From NCBI GenBank assembly GCA_020637365.1, contig JACJWE010000001.1:774001-838000 (forward strand): DNA of 64,000 bases, in the 5' to 3' direction. The position numbers and the translations under genes were made by a program. How positions within the stretch are numbered: the first letter of the stretch is position 1; every line of letters starts with the position of its first letter. Source of the stretch: Acidimicrobiia bacterium. GTDB lineage: Bacteria > Actinomycetota > Acidimicrobiia > IMCC26256 > JAGNEX01. Below the pieces are notes generated by a model. The model was not told the origin of the DNA, did no database searches, and saw only the letters and a list, made by a program, of their open reading frames with translations. Below are positions 1-9,916 of this stretch, in pieces.

Positions 1-2136
1 AGCCCCCGTGCAAGCGACCTATCCCCAGAACCTCTTTACAGTCTTTGGCGGTAACTACGACGTCTTCGGATTTGAGCAGCTGACCGACCTGTGCGGCGCA
101 ACGCTGTGTCCCGACTCGTCGCCTGACGACGCTCGCCTCTTCTTGGACGACACGACCGTCGTCTTTAAACACCTCGTCTACCCACAGCGTTGGGCGGACA
201 ACCTTCCTGCTATCGATCGAACATGGAGCTCGTTTGGCTCGGGCGATTCGGCCGATCCGAGGACGTCGATCCTGGGAGCTGACCAGATCGTTGAAGGCGG
301 TGGCATTTCAAAGTTCGGGAATCGGACCAAGCACTTCGACGAGTTCGTCGATGCCATCGAGCCCGGGACCACCCCTTCGCTGTATTTCGTGCACACGGCC
401 ATGCCCCATCAGCCCTGGGAGTATGACCCAGCGGGACAGCTCTATTCAGGGGCGGGCGATATCCCCGGTCTCCGTGGGCTGTTCTGGCTCGACAACTCAG
501 AATCACAGGTCCAAGCGGGGTATCAACGCCATCTGATGCAGCTCGAATATGCCGACGAGTTGCTCGGCGAGGCGCTCGACAAACTTGAGGAAACCGGTCG
601 CTTCGATGATGCATTGATTGCTGTGACCGCTGATCACGGTGCTGGCTTTGAGTCGGGTCAAGGATTTCGCGAGTTCTCAGACGGTAATCATGCAGCGCTG
701 TACCACGTCCCGGTCTTCATCAAAGAGCCCGGACAAACACAGGGGGCGATCAACGACAGCTTTGGGCAAACCATCGATATTGTGCCCACGATTGCCGACA
801 TGGTGGATTTGCCCTGGCCCGCAACAGATGGTCAGTCGATGTTGTCGGACACGATCGATCCTGGACTCGTACGGTGTATACCCGTGAAAGTGAGCCGCGT
901 CCCGTATCGGAACTCGACCTGGACTACATGGCCGACGTCACACGCCAGCGAAGCTGGTTTCAAGACCTTGATCAGCCGCTCGGCCTCTATGCCATCGGTA
1001 CAGCAAAAGAGCTTATTGGCGCTCCCGTCAGTGACATCTCGACCGGTTCCAGCATCGACATCGACGTCCTTGGCATCGACAACATCAGGCACCCCGATTT
1101 CGCCAGCGGATACGCGCCTGTGTCCTTTCGTGGCTCCGTTCCGGGTGCGGCAGAAGGCACGCCCATCCTTGTCGCTGTCAACGGCACCATCGTGGCGACC
1201 GGCCAGACCCGCACGATCGGCGGAGACGACGGCGCGTTCTGGCTGATGTTGCCGTACTTCCATCTGGAATCCGATGACAACGATATTGAAGTGTTTGTCG
1301 GCGAACCCGGTGAGGTACGCATCAGCTACCAGGTGGGCATCCTCGACGATCCAAATGCATACACCGCCGATGGGGACATCGCTCCAGGTACCACGATCAC
1401 GTCGGGCGACGGCGAAGACATCGTCATCCAAGATGCTCCAGCACAAGGCGAACTCGACTACCTCACCCGTGACCGAGTCGTGCAAATCCATGGTTGGTCC
1501 AAGGCGCCCGGGGGTTCGCGAATGGAGCGAATCTTGGCATTCGACAATGACGAGTTGCTGTTTCAGGGGCGGCCGCTACTTCCAGGTTCGGAGGTGGGCG
1601 CACCCGACGACCTGGCCGAGGAGACGATTGGTTTTTCGCATCGCGAATCGCTCAACGAGTGGGGTTCGCGACGCCTCAGCGACGTCACCGTGCTGGGTGT
1701 CATCGGTGATAAGGCGTGGATCTTGCAAGGGCCACCGTGTGATAGCGCCACCGAACCGCCGGCCGGCATCGTCACCGACTGCACGTTGTACGAACCCAAG
1801 CTCCGGGTCGACGGTACCGATCTGCCGCTGATCACCGCACGCGACGGCAGTTGGAAGGTCGCCCGGGTTGAAGGCGCCGACCAGATCCTGATCACGGGAT
1901 GGGCGGCCGACCGGAGCGCAGGCAGCGCTGCCGAGCGGGTCGTCGCAGTCAACGGTGCAGAACTCATCGAGGCGACGACCTCGACAGGAGACACCCCACA
2001 GGTTGCAGACTATTTTCAAGACGACGCGTTGACCGCTGTCGGTCTGGAAATGGTCGTCCCCGACGATTGGCCCGAATCGATGTCGGTCTATGCGATTCGC
2101 AACGGCAAGGCCTGGTTGCTGCGCCACGATTCCTGA
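1..2136 (+). CDS. Sulfatase-fold membrane-type protein, 5' truncated by window edge, one frameshift
   Basis: This is the C-terminal part of a large sulfatase/alkaline-phosphatase superfamily protein; the reading frame runs off the left edge, so the N-terminus is not visible. The first frame shows YPQNLFTVFGG, then FVHTAMPHQPW and VTADHGAGFESG, which match the metal-binding core of membrane sulfatase-like hydrolases/transferases. After about base 870 the homologous protein continues in another frame, starting at RTVYTRESEP and running to the stop at 2134-2136. The shift equals one missing base. The roughly 400-residue tail has two or three similar beta-rich units, each with an AVNG- or AFDN-type strand and ending near KAWIL or KAWLL. 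Related proteins often sit in actinobacterial cell-envelope loci. The substrate is unknown. It could be a true pseudogene, but the intact downstream frame argues for a sequence error. Confidence 0.7.
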
Positions 2137-2174
2137 CCGTCCCGTCGGATTGCGATCGATGAACCCGCACCAGC

Positions 2175-3527
2175 ATGAGTAAAACCGATCGTCCGACGTG
2201 GCGCAGCAAGGCGGCTTCGCATCCCGCCCGCTTTCTGGTCATCGTCTTTGCTGGCTTTATCGCGATGGGTTCGTTGGCGTTGTGGATGCCCTTTGCCCAT
2301 CGCGGGGGACAGGTGCCGCTCATCGATGCCGTGTTTACGGCGACGTCGGCGACGTGTGTAACCGGGCTCGCGACGATCCCCACCAGTGAGTGGAGCGGCT
2401 TTGGGCAAGTCGTGCTCACCGTGTTGATGCAGGCGGGCGGATTTGGTCTGATGGCCATGGCATCGGTCACGCTTATGTTGTTTTCCCAGCGCATCGGGCT
2501 TCGGCAGCGCATCATCGCTCGCACCGAGACCGGTGTCTCCGAGCTTGGCGATGTCCGCTCCATGCTCAGAACACTGTCAGCGGTCACACTTGCGATCGAG
2601 GCCACGGCCGCCGCAGTGCTCACGGTCCGCTTCGTGACCGCGCACGGTCAGTCGTTTCCGACCGCGGTCTGGAATGGAATCTTCCATTCGGTTTCTGCAT
2701 TCAACAATGCTGGCTTCGCTCGATGGGATGACTCACTCACCGGATTCGCTCACGACTGGATCGTGTTGGCGGTCGTCGGCGTATCGGTGGTGGTCGGGGG
2801 TCTCGGTTTTCCGATCTTTGCCGAACTGCGGGTTCGTGGCTTTCGGTGGGACCGTTGGTCACTTCACGCAAAGGTCGTCTTGGTGGTTACGCCGGTGCTG
2901 CTGCTGGTGGGCGGGCTCGCGATTGCGCTGTTGGAGTGGACGAATCCGCTCACTATTGGTTCAGAGTCAGTCGGCGCCAAGGCGGGTTTGGCGCTGTTCA
3001 CCAGTGCGATGACACGTACGGCAGGTTTCGAGGCGGTTCCACACGCCCATATGGGTGAGGCGACCTGGTTCCTGATCGATATGTTGATGTTCGTCGGTGC
3101 GGGTAGCGCATCGACCGCGGGGGGTATCAAGGTCGGGACGCTTGCGGTGTTGTCGTGCATCGTGTGGGCCGAAGTGAAGGGGGATCCCGATGTCGTCGCG
3201 TTCAAACGCCGTATTCCGACATCGGTGCAGCGCCAGGCGATCGCCATAGCGGGTATCGCTGCGGCGGTGGTCACCGCTGGCACGTTCTTGTTGAGCGCGG
3301 AAGGCAATGTGCCGATGGCTCAGGCCCTGTTTGAATCGCTTTCGGCTTTGGGGACCGTCGGGCTCTCCACGGGGGTTACCAACGGGTTGTCGATCGCGTC
3401 GGAGATCACCCTGATCGTGCTCATGTTTATCGGTCGGGCCGGTACGATCACCTTCGGCGCCGCGCTGGTGGCCCACCAGCACAGCCGGGCGTACCGCTGG
3501 CCCGAGGAGGCACCGATCGTTGGATGA
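2175..3527 (+). CDS. trkH: TrkH/KtrB-family potassium transporter membrane subunit
   Basis: The 450-residue integral membrane protein translocates K+ across the cytoplasmic membrane. The four selectivity-filter loops of the Trk/Ktr family are visible in order: TSATCVTGL (about residues 57-65), SVSAFNNAGF, TRTAGFE and SALGTVGLSTG, each preceded by a pore helix. About eight to ten hydrophobic segments cover the chain, and the length matches KtrB-type subunits. It starts 38 bases after the sulfatase-like gene. It overlaps the following cytosolic RCK subunit by 8 bases, so the two are translated together and form one transporter. Family assignment is firm. Whether it is Na+-dependent like Ktr or H+-coupled like Trk cannot be read from sequence. 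Confidence 0.93.
   Translation: MSKTDRPTWRSKAASHPARFLVIVFAGFIAMGSLALWMPFAHRGGQVPLIDAVFTATSATCVTGLATIPTSEWSGFGQVVLTVLMQAGGFGLMAMASVTLMLFSQRIGLRQRIIARTETGVSELGDVRSMLRTLSAVTLAIEATAAAVLTVRFVTAHGQSFPTAVWNGIFHSVSAFNNAGFARWDDSLTGFAHDWIVLAVVGVSVVVGGLGFPIFAELRVRGFRWDRWSLHAKVVLVVTPVLLLVGGLAIALLEWTNPLTIGSESVGAKAGLALFTSAMTRTAGFEAVPHAHMGEATWFLIDMLMFVGAGSASTAGGIKVGTLAVLSCIVWAEVKGDPDVVAFKRRIPTSVQRQAIAIAGIAAAVVTAGTFLLSAEGNVPMAQALFESLSALGTVGLSTGVTNGLSIASEITLIVLMFIGRAGTITFGAALVAHQHSRAYRWPEEAPIVG
3504..3510 (+). promoter_or_regulatory. Ribosome binding site supporting a TTG start for trkA
   Basis: GAGGAGG lies inside the trkH 3' end. It is 9 bases upstream of TTG at 3520 and 18 bases upstream of the first in-frame ATG at 3529. 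The spacing favours the TTG start. Confidence 0.6.
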
Positions 3528-4233
3528 CATGCAGACACAGAGCGTCTTGCGCCGGCTCCGTTCGGGGGGCCGAAGCAAAGCGGCCGCGACCGAGGACATT
3601 CTCGTGCTGGGGCTTGGTCGATTTGGAATGGCGATTGCTGATGAGCTCCGCAAAATGGGCCACGAAGTGCTTGGCGTGGACGCCGATGCACAGGTCGTCC
3701 AGCGGGCGGCCCGAGTGATCACGCACGCCGTTCAAGCAGACACCACCGATGTCGATGCCCTCTCCCAAATCGGTGCGGGAGAATTTTCTCATGCTGTTGT
3801 CGCGATTGGTGACATTGAAGCTTCGGTACTCACCGTCATCCGTCTCATCGACTTGGGTTTGTACAGCATCTGGGCGAAGGCCGCGACCGCGGACCACCGC
3901 CGAATCCTTGAACGCGTTGGGGCACACCACGTTGTCCAGCCCGAACAGGATATGGGGGAGCGCCTCGCTCACCTCGTGACCGGTCGGATGATCGACTATC
4001 TAGAAATCGACCCGGGCTTTGCTCTGGTCGAGACCGAACCGCCGCAAGCGCTGCTCGGACAATCGTTGTCGAGTCTGCGGCTGCGCGACGAGTTCGGTAT
4101 CACCGTCGTGTGCGTGAAATCGCCGGGGGAGTCCTTTACGTATGCCCGTCCGGACACCACTCTGGAACCTGGCGACATCATCTTGATCGCTGGCCCGTCG
4201 ACAGCGGTAGCGGCATTTTCCAACGAGGAATGA
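3520..4233 (+). CDS. trkA: TrkA/KtrA-type RCK regulatory subunit
   Basis: The 237-residue cytosolic protein gates the TrkH channel in response to a bound nucleotide. An N-terminal Rossmann RCK_N domain carries ILVLGLGRFGMAIADEL (about residues 27-43), whose GxGxFG turn is the nucleotide-binding loop, followed by GVDAD at the end of the second strand. A C-terminal RCK_C/TrkA_C domain (about residues 150-235) contains LRDEFGITVVCVKSPG and LEPGDIILIAGP. It has a single RCK pair, as in KtrA, not the tandem pair of E. coli TrkA. The TTG start at 3520 overlaps the trkH stop and is favoured by a well-placed ribosome binding site. Confidence 0.93.
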   Translation: MDDMQTQSVLRRLRSGGRSKAAATEDILVLGLGRFGMAIADELRKMGHEVLGVDADAQVVQRAARVITHAVQADTTDVDALSQIGAGEFSHAVVAIGDIEASVLTVIRLIDLGLYSIWAKAATADHRRILERVGAHHVVQPEQDMGERLAHLVTGRMIDYLEIDPGFALVETEPPQALLGQSLSSLRLRDEFGITVVCVKSPGESFTYARPDTTLEPGDIILIAGPSTAVAAFSNEE

Positions 4234-4258
4234 CGGCCTGCCGCAAAGTCCCCCGTGG

Positions 4259-5083
4259 CTACTGAACTGCCAGAGTCATCGGCTGCCAGCTGACCGGCTT
4301 GTGCTCGCGATGGCCAAAGGACACCCAGCGGATGGGGGAGTCGTCGGCAGCTTCGACCGGACGGGCGACGATGCCAGCGCGAATACCGGCGTCACGCAAA
4401 CGGGTCCAGTGTTGCTCGGCACTGAGAGCGATCGGTCTGATCGATGCTGATTGGAGAGCGCCCGCCGCTGCGTGTTCATGTGCGGATCGATACAGGCTCA
4501 AGACGACCGACGCCAACACAGCGAAAGAGAACAACGTCGCGACGCTCTGAATCAGCGGTGCATATGACGCATCCAGACCGAACAGCGTGGTGAGACCCAC
4601 CGCTCGCCCGAACATCATCTCGGTGACGACCAACAAGCCGAACTCGGCGACGAACCCCATTTGGAGGTGCATCGCTCGTCGCAGTGCCCCTTGAGGTGGG
4701 TGGGGCAGCGCCGATGAGGATGCTTGGCGCAAACCCAGCACACCCACCAGCATCAGGACCCCAAGCACCAGCCATGCTCCGTGCAGAGGCAACGTCGACT
4801 CGGCGCCAGCGCCGGTGAGATTGCGCATTCCCTGAACGAGAAGCTCGACGGGGGCGCTCGCGCCGAGCTCACGGGTGGGCAGCACAAGCCACACCGCGAA
4901 CCGGACAGCGCTTTCGATCGCCGCCAGCGCAAGTACCGACAGGCCAACACCGGTCGCTATCACCGATGAGGTTGACATGTCGGCGCCGAACGTTCGTTTG
5001 GTGCGCGTGGTCGCGAATGCAGCGCCAGCACCGGCCACGGCGCCTAAGGCGAAGAGGGAAGTGGGCGTGAAGATCGATGGCAT
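4259..5083 (-). CDS. Uncharacterised membrane protein
   Basis: I do not recognise this 274-residue protein. It has four to five hydrophobic segments: near residues 8-25, a long one near 41-69, then near 99-119, 142-168 and 175-199. A soluble C-terminal tail of about 75 residues is rich in charged and aromatic residues (EQHWTRLRDAGIRAG, RWVSFGHREHKPVSW). The ATG at 5083 has a GAGGAG about 11 bases upstream. It converges on trkA, with only 25 bases between stops. A weak promoter-like pair lies about 250 bases upstream. The hydrophobic pattern and start support a real gene, but no function can be given. Confidence 0.65.
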   Translation of the reverse strand: MPSIFTPTSLFALGAVAGAGAAFATTRTKRTFGADMSTSSVIATGVGLSVLALAAIESAVRFAVWLVLPTRELGASAPVELLVQGMRNLTGAGAESTLPLHGAWLVLGVLMLVGVLGLRQASSSALPHPPQGALRRAMHLQMGFVAEFGLLVVTEMMFGRAVGLTTLFGLDASYAPLIQSVATLFSFAVLASVVLSLYRSAHEHAAAGALQSASIRPIALSAEQHWTRLRDAGIRAGIVARPVEAADDSPIRWVSFGHREHKPVSWQPMTLAVQ

Positions 5084-5339
5084 CTGTTCGCAAGCTCCTC
5101 AGCAGACGTGGCACGTGGACCTGGTGTTGGGACGCTCGGGCACATTGTTGTCGCCCTGATATGGATTTCATCGGTTCGTCGGCGAATCACCTTGAGGGTT
5201 CCGATGCCTGTGTCGACATGAGAAGCGCGAGGTGGGGGCCGCTGGCCGTGAGGCCTTGATCAACCCAGGTGGTGAAGATGAGAGATAGAGCCACAGTTGT
5301 AGAAACGTTGAACAAAGGTGAAAGCGGGGTCAAGTTTAC

Positions 5340-5368
5340 ATAACAAGGATTATCGGCGGTTAGGACAA
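5340..5368 (-). promoter_or_regulatory. Candidate promoter for the 4259-5083 membrane gene
   Basis: On the minus strand TTGTCC (5363-5368) and TGTTAT (5340-5345) are separated by 17 bases in an AT-rich patch. If used, it gives a leader of about 250 bases before the ATG at 5083. The match is weak. Confidence 0.25.
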
Positions 5369-5611
5369 CTTTGTTGCCATTCGAGAGCGAGGCCAAAATG
5401 GCCGTCGCGGGGGCGCGGCGTTGCGTCAGCCGCCGGGGTCGCACCGTGAGACGCGTGTTTGTCGTGGTTGGGTGGCTCCGGGAGAGCGTTTGGGTAGCCC
5501 CGAAGAAGGCGCCTGGTAGTGGTGGGGGCCCCTCCGGTGGGGTGTCGGCGCTCCTCACCCCTCTCGCGATGGGCGACCGGCCAATTACGTCAGTGACAAA
5601 ACGAGAGTAAG

Positions 5612-5644
5612 TTGCAGATGCAATCAGAGTAGTTGCAGGTGTAA
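5612..5644. promoter_or_regulatory. Two operator-like palindromes, 21 bp apart
   Basis: TTGCAGATGCAA (5612-5623) is a perfect inverted repeat of the form TTGCA-N2-TGCAA. TTGCAGGTGTAA (5633-5644) is the same element with one mismatch. The centres are 21 bp apart, two helical turns, so dimers would bind the same DNA face. The shape suits a MarR- or TetR-type dimeric regulator. No gene starts close by, so the target is unclear. Confidence 0.45.
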
Positions 5645-6172
5645 TCGGAACGCTCCCCCTGGCGACGCTTGTTGGAAGCTTCCGTGCGCGGCCAGCGTGT
5701 GAGGCTCCACTCCTGTGCCATGTCGGTCGGCAGTCCTTTGCCCCTTTGTGCCCGGCCTGTGCGATGGGAATCAGCCCTGCTGAATCCGGCGATCTTGTGG
5801 CGCCAGGATCCGGGCGCGATGCGGGCGCCAAGCCGTGTTGTGTGACACGCGGTACTCAGCTCCGTAGTTGGGTGAGGTCCAGCGTCTCGAGCGTCGCCGA
5901 ACCTGTGCGACGTGACCCGCCGGCGGGATGTGGGCTCGATCCGGTGTATCGATCGTCTAAGCGGCAGCACTGACCGATTCTTTCCCGAAGTGGGCTGGAC
6001 GAGACCGGCAGGCGATGAGGCGGGTGCTGCGAACTTGGTAGCTGGGTTTCGGGAGATCTCGACGGAGCATTGGTGGGGCGAACTCGTTCGTCGACCGCCT
6101 TATTTTTGTCAGGTGACGAAACTACCGCGATGTAATTTCGTGGGCGTAGTTCTCAAACTGGGAACGTTGGTG

Positions 6173-6867
6173 TCATGTGATGGCTGCATGCGTCGATGGC
6201 ACCGCCCGACACCTGAAGCGCCGACCGACGGCAATTCGTGGCCGTTTCACCTGTGCCTTCTCCGCTTCAAGGGTCAGATGAGACGACAGATAGACGCCGC
6301 CGAGGTTGTCGAGTGTGCCCTCCCCCGCCGGTTACTCCAGGCTTCTAGATTCGAGATAAGTCCACCGTGTGCGACGACCAGTGTCGGTGGTTGGTCGAGA
6401 AGAACATCGCTGAGCGCGCTGAGGATCCGCTGACGAAAATGGTCGTCGGTCTCAAAACCGGGAGGACGCTCCCCCGCCTTGAGCATGCCTGGCCAACTCA
6501 ATTCGATCTCGGCTTTCGTGAGTCCAGACCACGGCCCCGCGTCGCGTTCGCGAAGATCCTTGTGCAGCTCCAGTTGCGGTAGCGATTGAGATTTGTCTAC
6601 CAGCTTGTGGATGATCTCGGCGGTGCGATGTGCTCGTTCGAGGTCGGATGACACGATCCGGACCACAGGCGGCAGACATGCAACGACGGCCGCCGCCTGC
6701 TGGGCACCCAATTCTGTGAGCGGTGGATTCGCCTGTCCCTGCCACCGGCCGTCACGATTCCATTCTGATTGGCCGTGGCGAATGAGTAGGTGATCGGCGG
6801 CTTCTGTATCTGCTGCTCCCACCAGCAGTGGAGCAAAGCGCGCTGCGACCAGGTTTCGATGTGTCAT
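6173..6867 (-). CDS. Histidine phosphatase (phosphoglycerate mutase-like), frameshifted near its C-terminus
   Basis: The phosphatase core begins at LLIRHGQSEWN (RHG at about residues 30-32, the phospho-histidine motif), followed by GQANPPLTELGAQQA, SSDLERAHRTAEII and the second catalytic histidine in VVAHGGLISNLEAW. In that frame the protein then ends in an atypical basic tail at 6274. One base shift near 6325-6335, at a run of five G on the coding strand, restores GTLDNLGGVYLSSHL, which looks like the usual family C-terminus (PNLxG-type strand), and runs to a stop at 6173-6175. ATG 6867 is preferred to the longer frame because GGAGCG lies just upstream. The substrate is unknown; the family includes mutases, cobalamin phosphatases and general phosphatases. 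Confidence 0.7.
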
Positions 6868-7135
6868 GTCATCGCTCCGATGAGGTTGGGCAGTGTGATC
6901 TGGGGCAGCTGAGGAGGCAGGATCGCACGATTCCAAAGTGCGTGGCATCCGGGCGAAACTAGCTTTCCGCTTTTCGCGACCACTCAAACAGAGAGTCGAT
7001 AGCGGGCTCGCGCGACAATCGTCCGCCGGGCGATTGTCCCGCCGACTCCCCGGTTCGCTTACCCCCCACCGGGGGCCGTTGCCGACCTAGGTTCACTCAC
7101 GTTTCGAACTACTCACCCGAGGTGCTTGCGCCGGA

Positions 7136-8797
7136 ATGTCTCAATCGCTGACGGTGTCGCTCAGACCGTGGCAGAAGGAAGCGTTTGACCAGCTCGCACT
7201 CAGCGCGGCTCGGGACTTCTTCGTCGTGGCGACGCCGGGGGCCGGTAAGACCACACTGGCCCTCACCGCTATCGTCCACCAACTTGCTCAGAACCCGACG
7301 GACCCGGTTGTCGTCGTTTCGCCTACCCAACATCTCAAGGCGCAATGGGCGCGAGCTGCTGGCCGCTTTGGGCTCGCCTTAGACCCTGGGTGGAGACCTG
7401 GCCCGATTCCCGCAGATTTCCACGGGATCGTCACCACCTATCAGCAGGTCGCCAGCAACGCTGAGGCGCTCCGGTCACATGCGAGGAACGCAGTCGTGGT
7501 GCTGGATGAGATTCACCACGCCGGAGACGAACGCACCTGGGGCGGTGCGGTGCTTCAAGCTTTCCAGCACGCCCGTTTTCGCCTATCGCTCAGTGGCACC
7601 CCGTTTCGCTCGGACCGTTGCGAGATTCCATTTCTCCAGTATCAAGATTTCGAAGCTCAGCCGGATTTTGAATACGGGTACGGCGAGGCACTCGGCGACG
7701 GCGGGGTGGTTCGACCTGTGGTCTTCCCCCGTGTCGGAGGTGCGATGGAGTGGCTCGATGCTACGGGCACATTGCAAAACGCAACCTTCGCTGATCGGGT
7801 CGATCGCACCACCGCGTCGCAACGGTTGCGCACCGCGCTCGCAGCAAACGGGGATTGGTTGCGCACGGTGTTGCGTGCGGCCGACGAACAGCTGAGCCAG
7901 ACCCGACAACGTTTTCCGAGCGCTGCGGGCCTGGTCATCGCAATGGATCAGAACCATGCACGTGACGTTGCCGCAGTCTTGGAGCGCATCCGCGGTCGTC
8001 GCGTTCGAGTAGCGACCAGCGATGATCCCCGAGCGTCATCGCATATTGCGAGCTTTGCCTCATCTGATGATCCGTGGTTGGTCGCGGTTCGGATGGTCTC
8101 TGAAGGCGTCGATATTCCTCGCCTACGAGTTGGGGTGTATGCCACGACGACGACCACCGAACTGTTTTTCCGTCAGGCTGTTGGTCGGTTCGTCCGGTGG
8201 ATGCCCGGCGACGCCGATGAGCCAGCCGTATTGTTTCTACCCGACGACGCTCGGCTGGCTCGTTGGGCGAACACCCTGACCGAGGTTCGTCGACACGACG
8301 TCGCGCCGCGCCGCGATGACGACGCTGGGCCCACCGATGAGGATCTGGGGGCCACCCTCGACGCAGTACGTCCTGAACCTCAACTCTCGTTGTTCGAAGC
8401 GATTTCGGCGACGGCTGATGACGCTGCTGAATCCGTTGAAGTTTTTGCCCGATCTGAGGTGGCTCCGCTCCCGGTTCAGCACGTCCTCGACCTCCCAGCG
8501 GTTGCGCCGCGAGTGGGGGGGGACGCTATCGAGCGCCAGGACGACGTCGCCGTTCCACATTTCGAGCAGCGCCAGGCGCTACGAGCTGCCAACGCTGAAC
8601 GCGCTCGGACGATCGTGCATCTCACGGGACGTTCTCACGCGCAGGTCAACATCGAACTCAATCGGCGTTCGGGCATCTCTGCCATCGATACGGCGACCCT
8701 CGATGCCCTCGCACGCCGCAAGAAGGCGGCCGATACCTGGATAGATGAGCTGACCTCGGTTAAGACGCCGCGCATCGGGTTCCAGGCAGACCGATGA
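7136..8797 (+). CDS. SF2 DEAD/DEAH-box helicase
   Basis: The 553-residue protein is a superfamily 2 ATPase/helicase. Motifs appear in order: motif I GAGKT (about residues 35-39), motif Ia region VVVSPTQHLKAQW, motif II DEIHH (124-128), motif III LSGTPFRSD, and motif VI as QAVGRFVRW. The linker and second RecA lobe include VRMVSEGVDIPRLRVGVYAT. A C-terminal extension after about residue 480 (RTIVHLTGRSHAQVNIELNR) is helical and may contact DNA. Similar stand-alone helicases resemble the XPB/type I restriction helicase group. No nuclease or methylase partner is adjacent. The substrate is unknown, and a repair role is only a guess. Confidence 0.85.
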   Translation: MSQSLTVSLRPWQKEAFDQLALSAARDFFVVATPGAGKTTLALTAIVHQLAQNPTDPVVVVSPTQHLKAQWARAAGRFGLALDPGWRPGPIPADFHGIVTTYQQVASNAEALRSHARNAVVVLDEIHHAGDERTWGGAVLQAFQHARFRLSLSGTPFRSDRCEIPFLQYQDFEAQPDFEYGYGEALGDGGVVRPVVFPRVGGAMEWLDATGTLQNATFADRVDRTTASQRLRTALAANGDWLRTVLRAADEQLSQTRQRFPSAAGLVIAMDQNHARDVAAVLERIRGRRVRVATSDDPRASSHIASFASSDDPWLVAVRMVSEGVDIPRLRVGVYATTTTTELFFRQAVGRFVRWMPGDADEPAVLFLPDDARLARWANTLTEVRRHDVAPRRDDDAGPTDEDLGATLDAVRPEPQLSLFEAISATADDAAESVEVFARSEVAPLPVQHVLDLPAVAPRVGGDAIERQDDVAVPHFEQRQALRAANAERARTIVHLTGRSHAQVNIELNRRSGISAIDTATLDALARRKKAADTWIDELTSVKTPRIGFQADR

Positions 8798-8875
8798 TGC
8801 GGGTGGTCAGCCGACGAGGCACTGTTCCGGGCCTATCCACTCGGTCATGTAGCCAATAAGGTCCGTACATGGTGT

Positions 8876-9916
8876 GTGGCGAGTCTTGTGATGATGCGCG
8901 TGCCCTCGGTGCGAGCGTATCGAGTTGCGGAGACGATTGCGGTGGTTAAGTTTCTGACCGATTTCGATCCTGAATACGGGAGTTCGGTGACAGCGGCTCC
9001 GGGCATCCGTCGCCTGGTCTGTCCCAACCCGGGACCGTTTACGTTCACCGGCACCGGAACCTACGCAATCACCTCAGACGTCGGCGCTGTGATCATCGAT
9101 CCTGGACCCGACCACGTCGGACATCTCAGCGCAGCGGCGGTGATGGCGGGTTCTCGTCCGGTGGCCGCCGTGCTCGTCACACATCGACATGCCGATCACG
9201 CTGGCGGGGCGCGAGCCTTTGCCGACCGTGTGGAGGCCCCAGTCCTGGCGGCCGCTTGGTCGACAACCGAACAGTCCGCACCGCACCCGAAAACCGCTGA
9301 GTCTTGGGAGGACGGCGACGGCATTGGAGTCGAGAACGTGGGCGATGCCACACATTTCGCTCGCTCAGATGAGGCCGTGGTCGATCTCCCAGCCGATCGG
9401 TATCTGTCCGATCGGGACATTCTCAACATCGGTGGGCTTGAACTTGAGGTGGTCGCGACACCCGGGCACATCCGGGATCATGTGTGTTTCGTGTGGCGGC
9501 GGGGTGGTGCGGTCTTTTCGGGAGACCATGTGATGGGCTGGTCGACATCGGTACTTCCGCCCCCGCATGGGCACCTCGAGGACTACTTGCGAAGTCTTAA
9601 ACGCATCGGTGAATTTGGTGATTTGACCTTCTTCCCAACCCACGGCCCGCCAATCCCCCATGCGGGCGACTATGTCGAAGAGTTATATGCCCATCGGATG
9701 ATGCGCACGTCACAGATACTCGACGCCTTGTCGCGGGGCGATGGCACCATCGAACAGATCGTCAGGCAGATCTACGTTGCCATCAACCCGCTGCTGATCC
9801 CCGCTGCATGCCTGTCGGTGTGGGCTCACTTAGAGATGCTCGTCGACCAGAATGTCGTCGTGGTCGTCGACGGTCTGGTCCCCACGCTCACCAGCAGATA
9901 TAGGTTGTCAACATGA
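8876..9916 (+). CDS. Metallo-beta-lactamase fold hydrolase (LACTB2/glyoxalase II-like)
   Basis: The protein has the MBL signature HRHADHAGG, then a later zinc ligand in ATPGHIRDHVCFVW, GDHVMGW, and the late histidine in FFPTHGPPI. A C-terminal winged-helix-like segment (about residues 275-345) is typical of LACTB2-type hydrolases, some of which are endoribonucleases and others thioesterases. The open frame begins at 8876, but family similarity begins around VVKFLTDFDPEYGSS, so the true start may be a GTG or TTG some 60-75 bases downstream. Its stop overlaps the start of sixA by four bases, indicating an operon. Confidence 0.82.
   Translation: MASLVMMRVPSVRAYRVAETIAVVKFLTDFDPEYGSSVTAAPGIRRLVCPNPGPFTFTGTGTYAITSDVGAVIIDPGPDHVGHLSAAAVMAGSRPVAAVLVTHRHADHAGGARAFADRVEAPVLAAAWSTTEQSAPHPKTAESWEDGDGIGVENVGDATHFARSDEAVVDLPADRYLSDRDILNIGGLELEVVATPGHIRDHVCFVWRRGGAVFSGDHVMGWSTSVLPPPHGHLEDYLRSLKRIGEFGDLTFFPTHGPPIPHAGDYVEELYAHRMMRTSQILDALSRGDGTIEQIVRQIYVAINPLLIPAACLSVWAHLEMLVDQNVVVVVDGLVPTLTSRYRLST

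Larger units (their letters stand above)
5084..6172. other. Gene-free region of about 1.1 kb
   Basis: No convincing coding sequence is seen on either strand. Open frames here have proline- and arginine-heavy shadow composition and no recognisable motif. The part around 5280-5370 is noticeably AT-richer than its surroundings. The region holds the paired palindromes at 5612-5644 and a candidate minus-strand promoter at 5340-5368. Decayed genes cannot be excluded. Confidence 0.6.

Noticed and set aside
5187..5831. Minus-strand open frame of about 214 residues in the gene-free region
   Set aside because: Pro/Arg/Thr-rich, no domain, and no good ribosome binding site; it spans both palindromes.
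7136..8797. SF2 helicase as part of a phage-defence system
   Set aside because: Neighbours are housekeeping hydrolases and phosphatases; no nuclease, methylase or other defence gene is adjacent.
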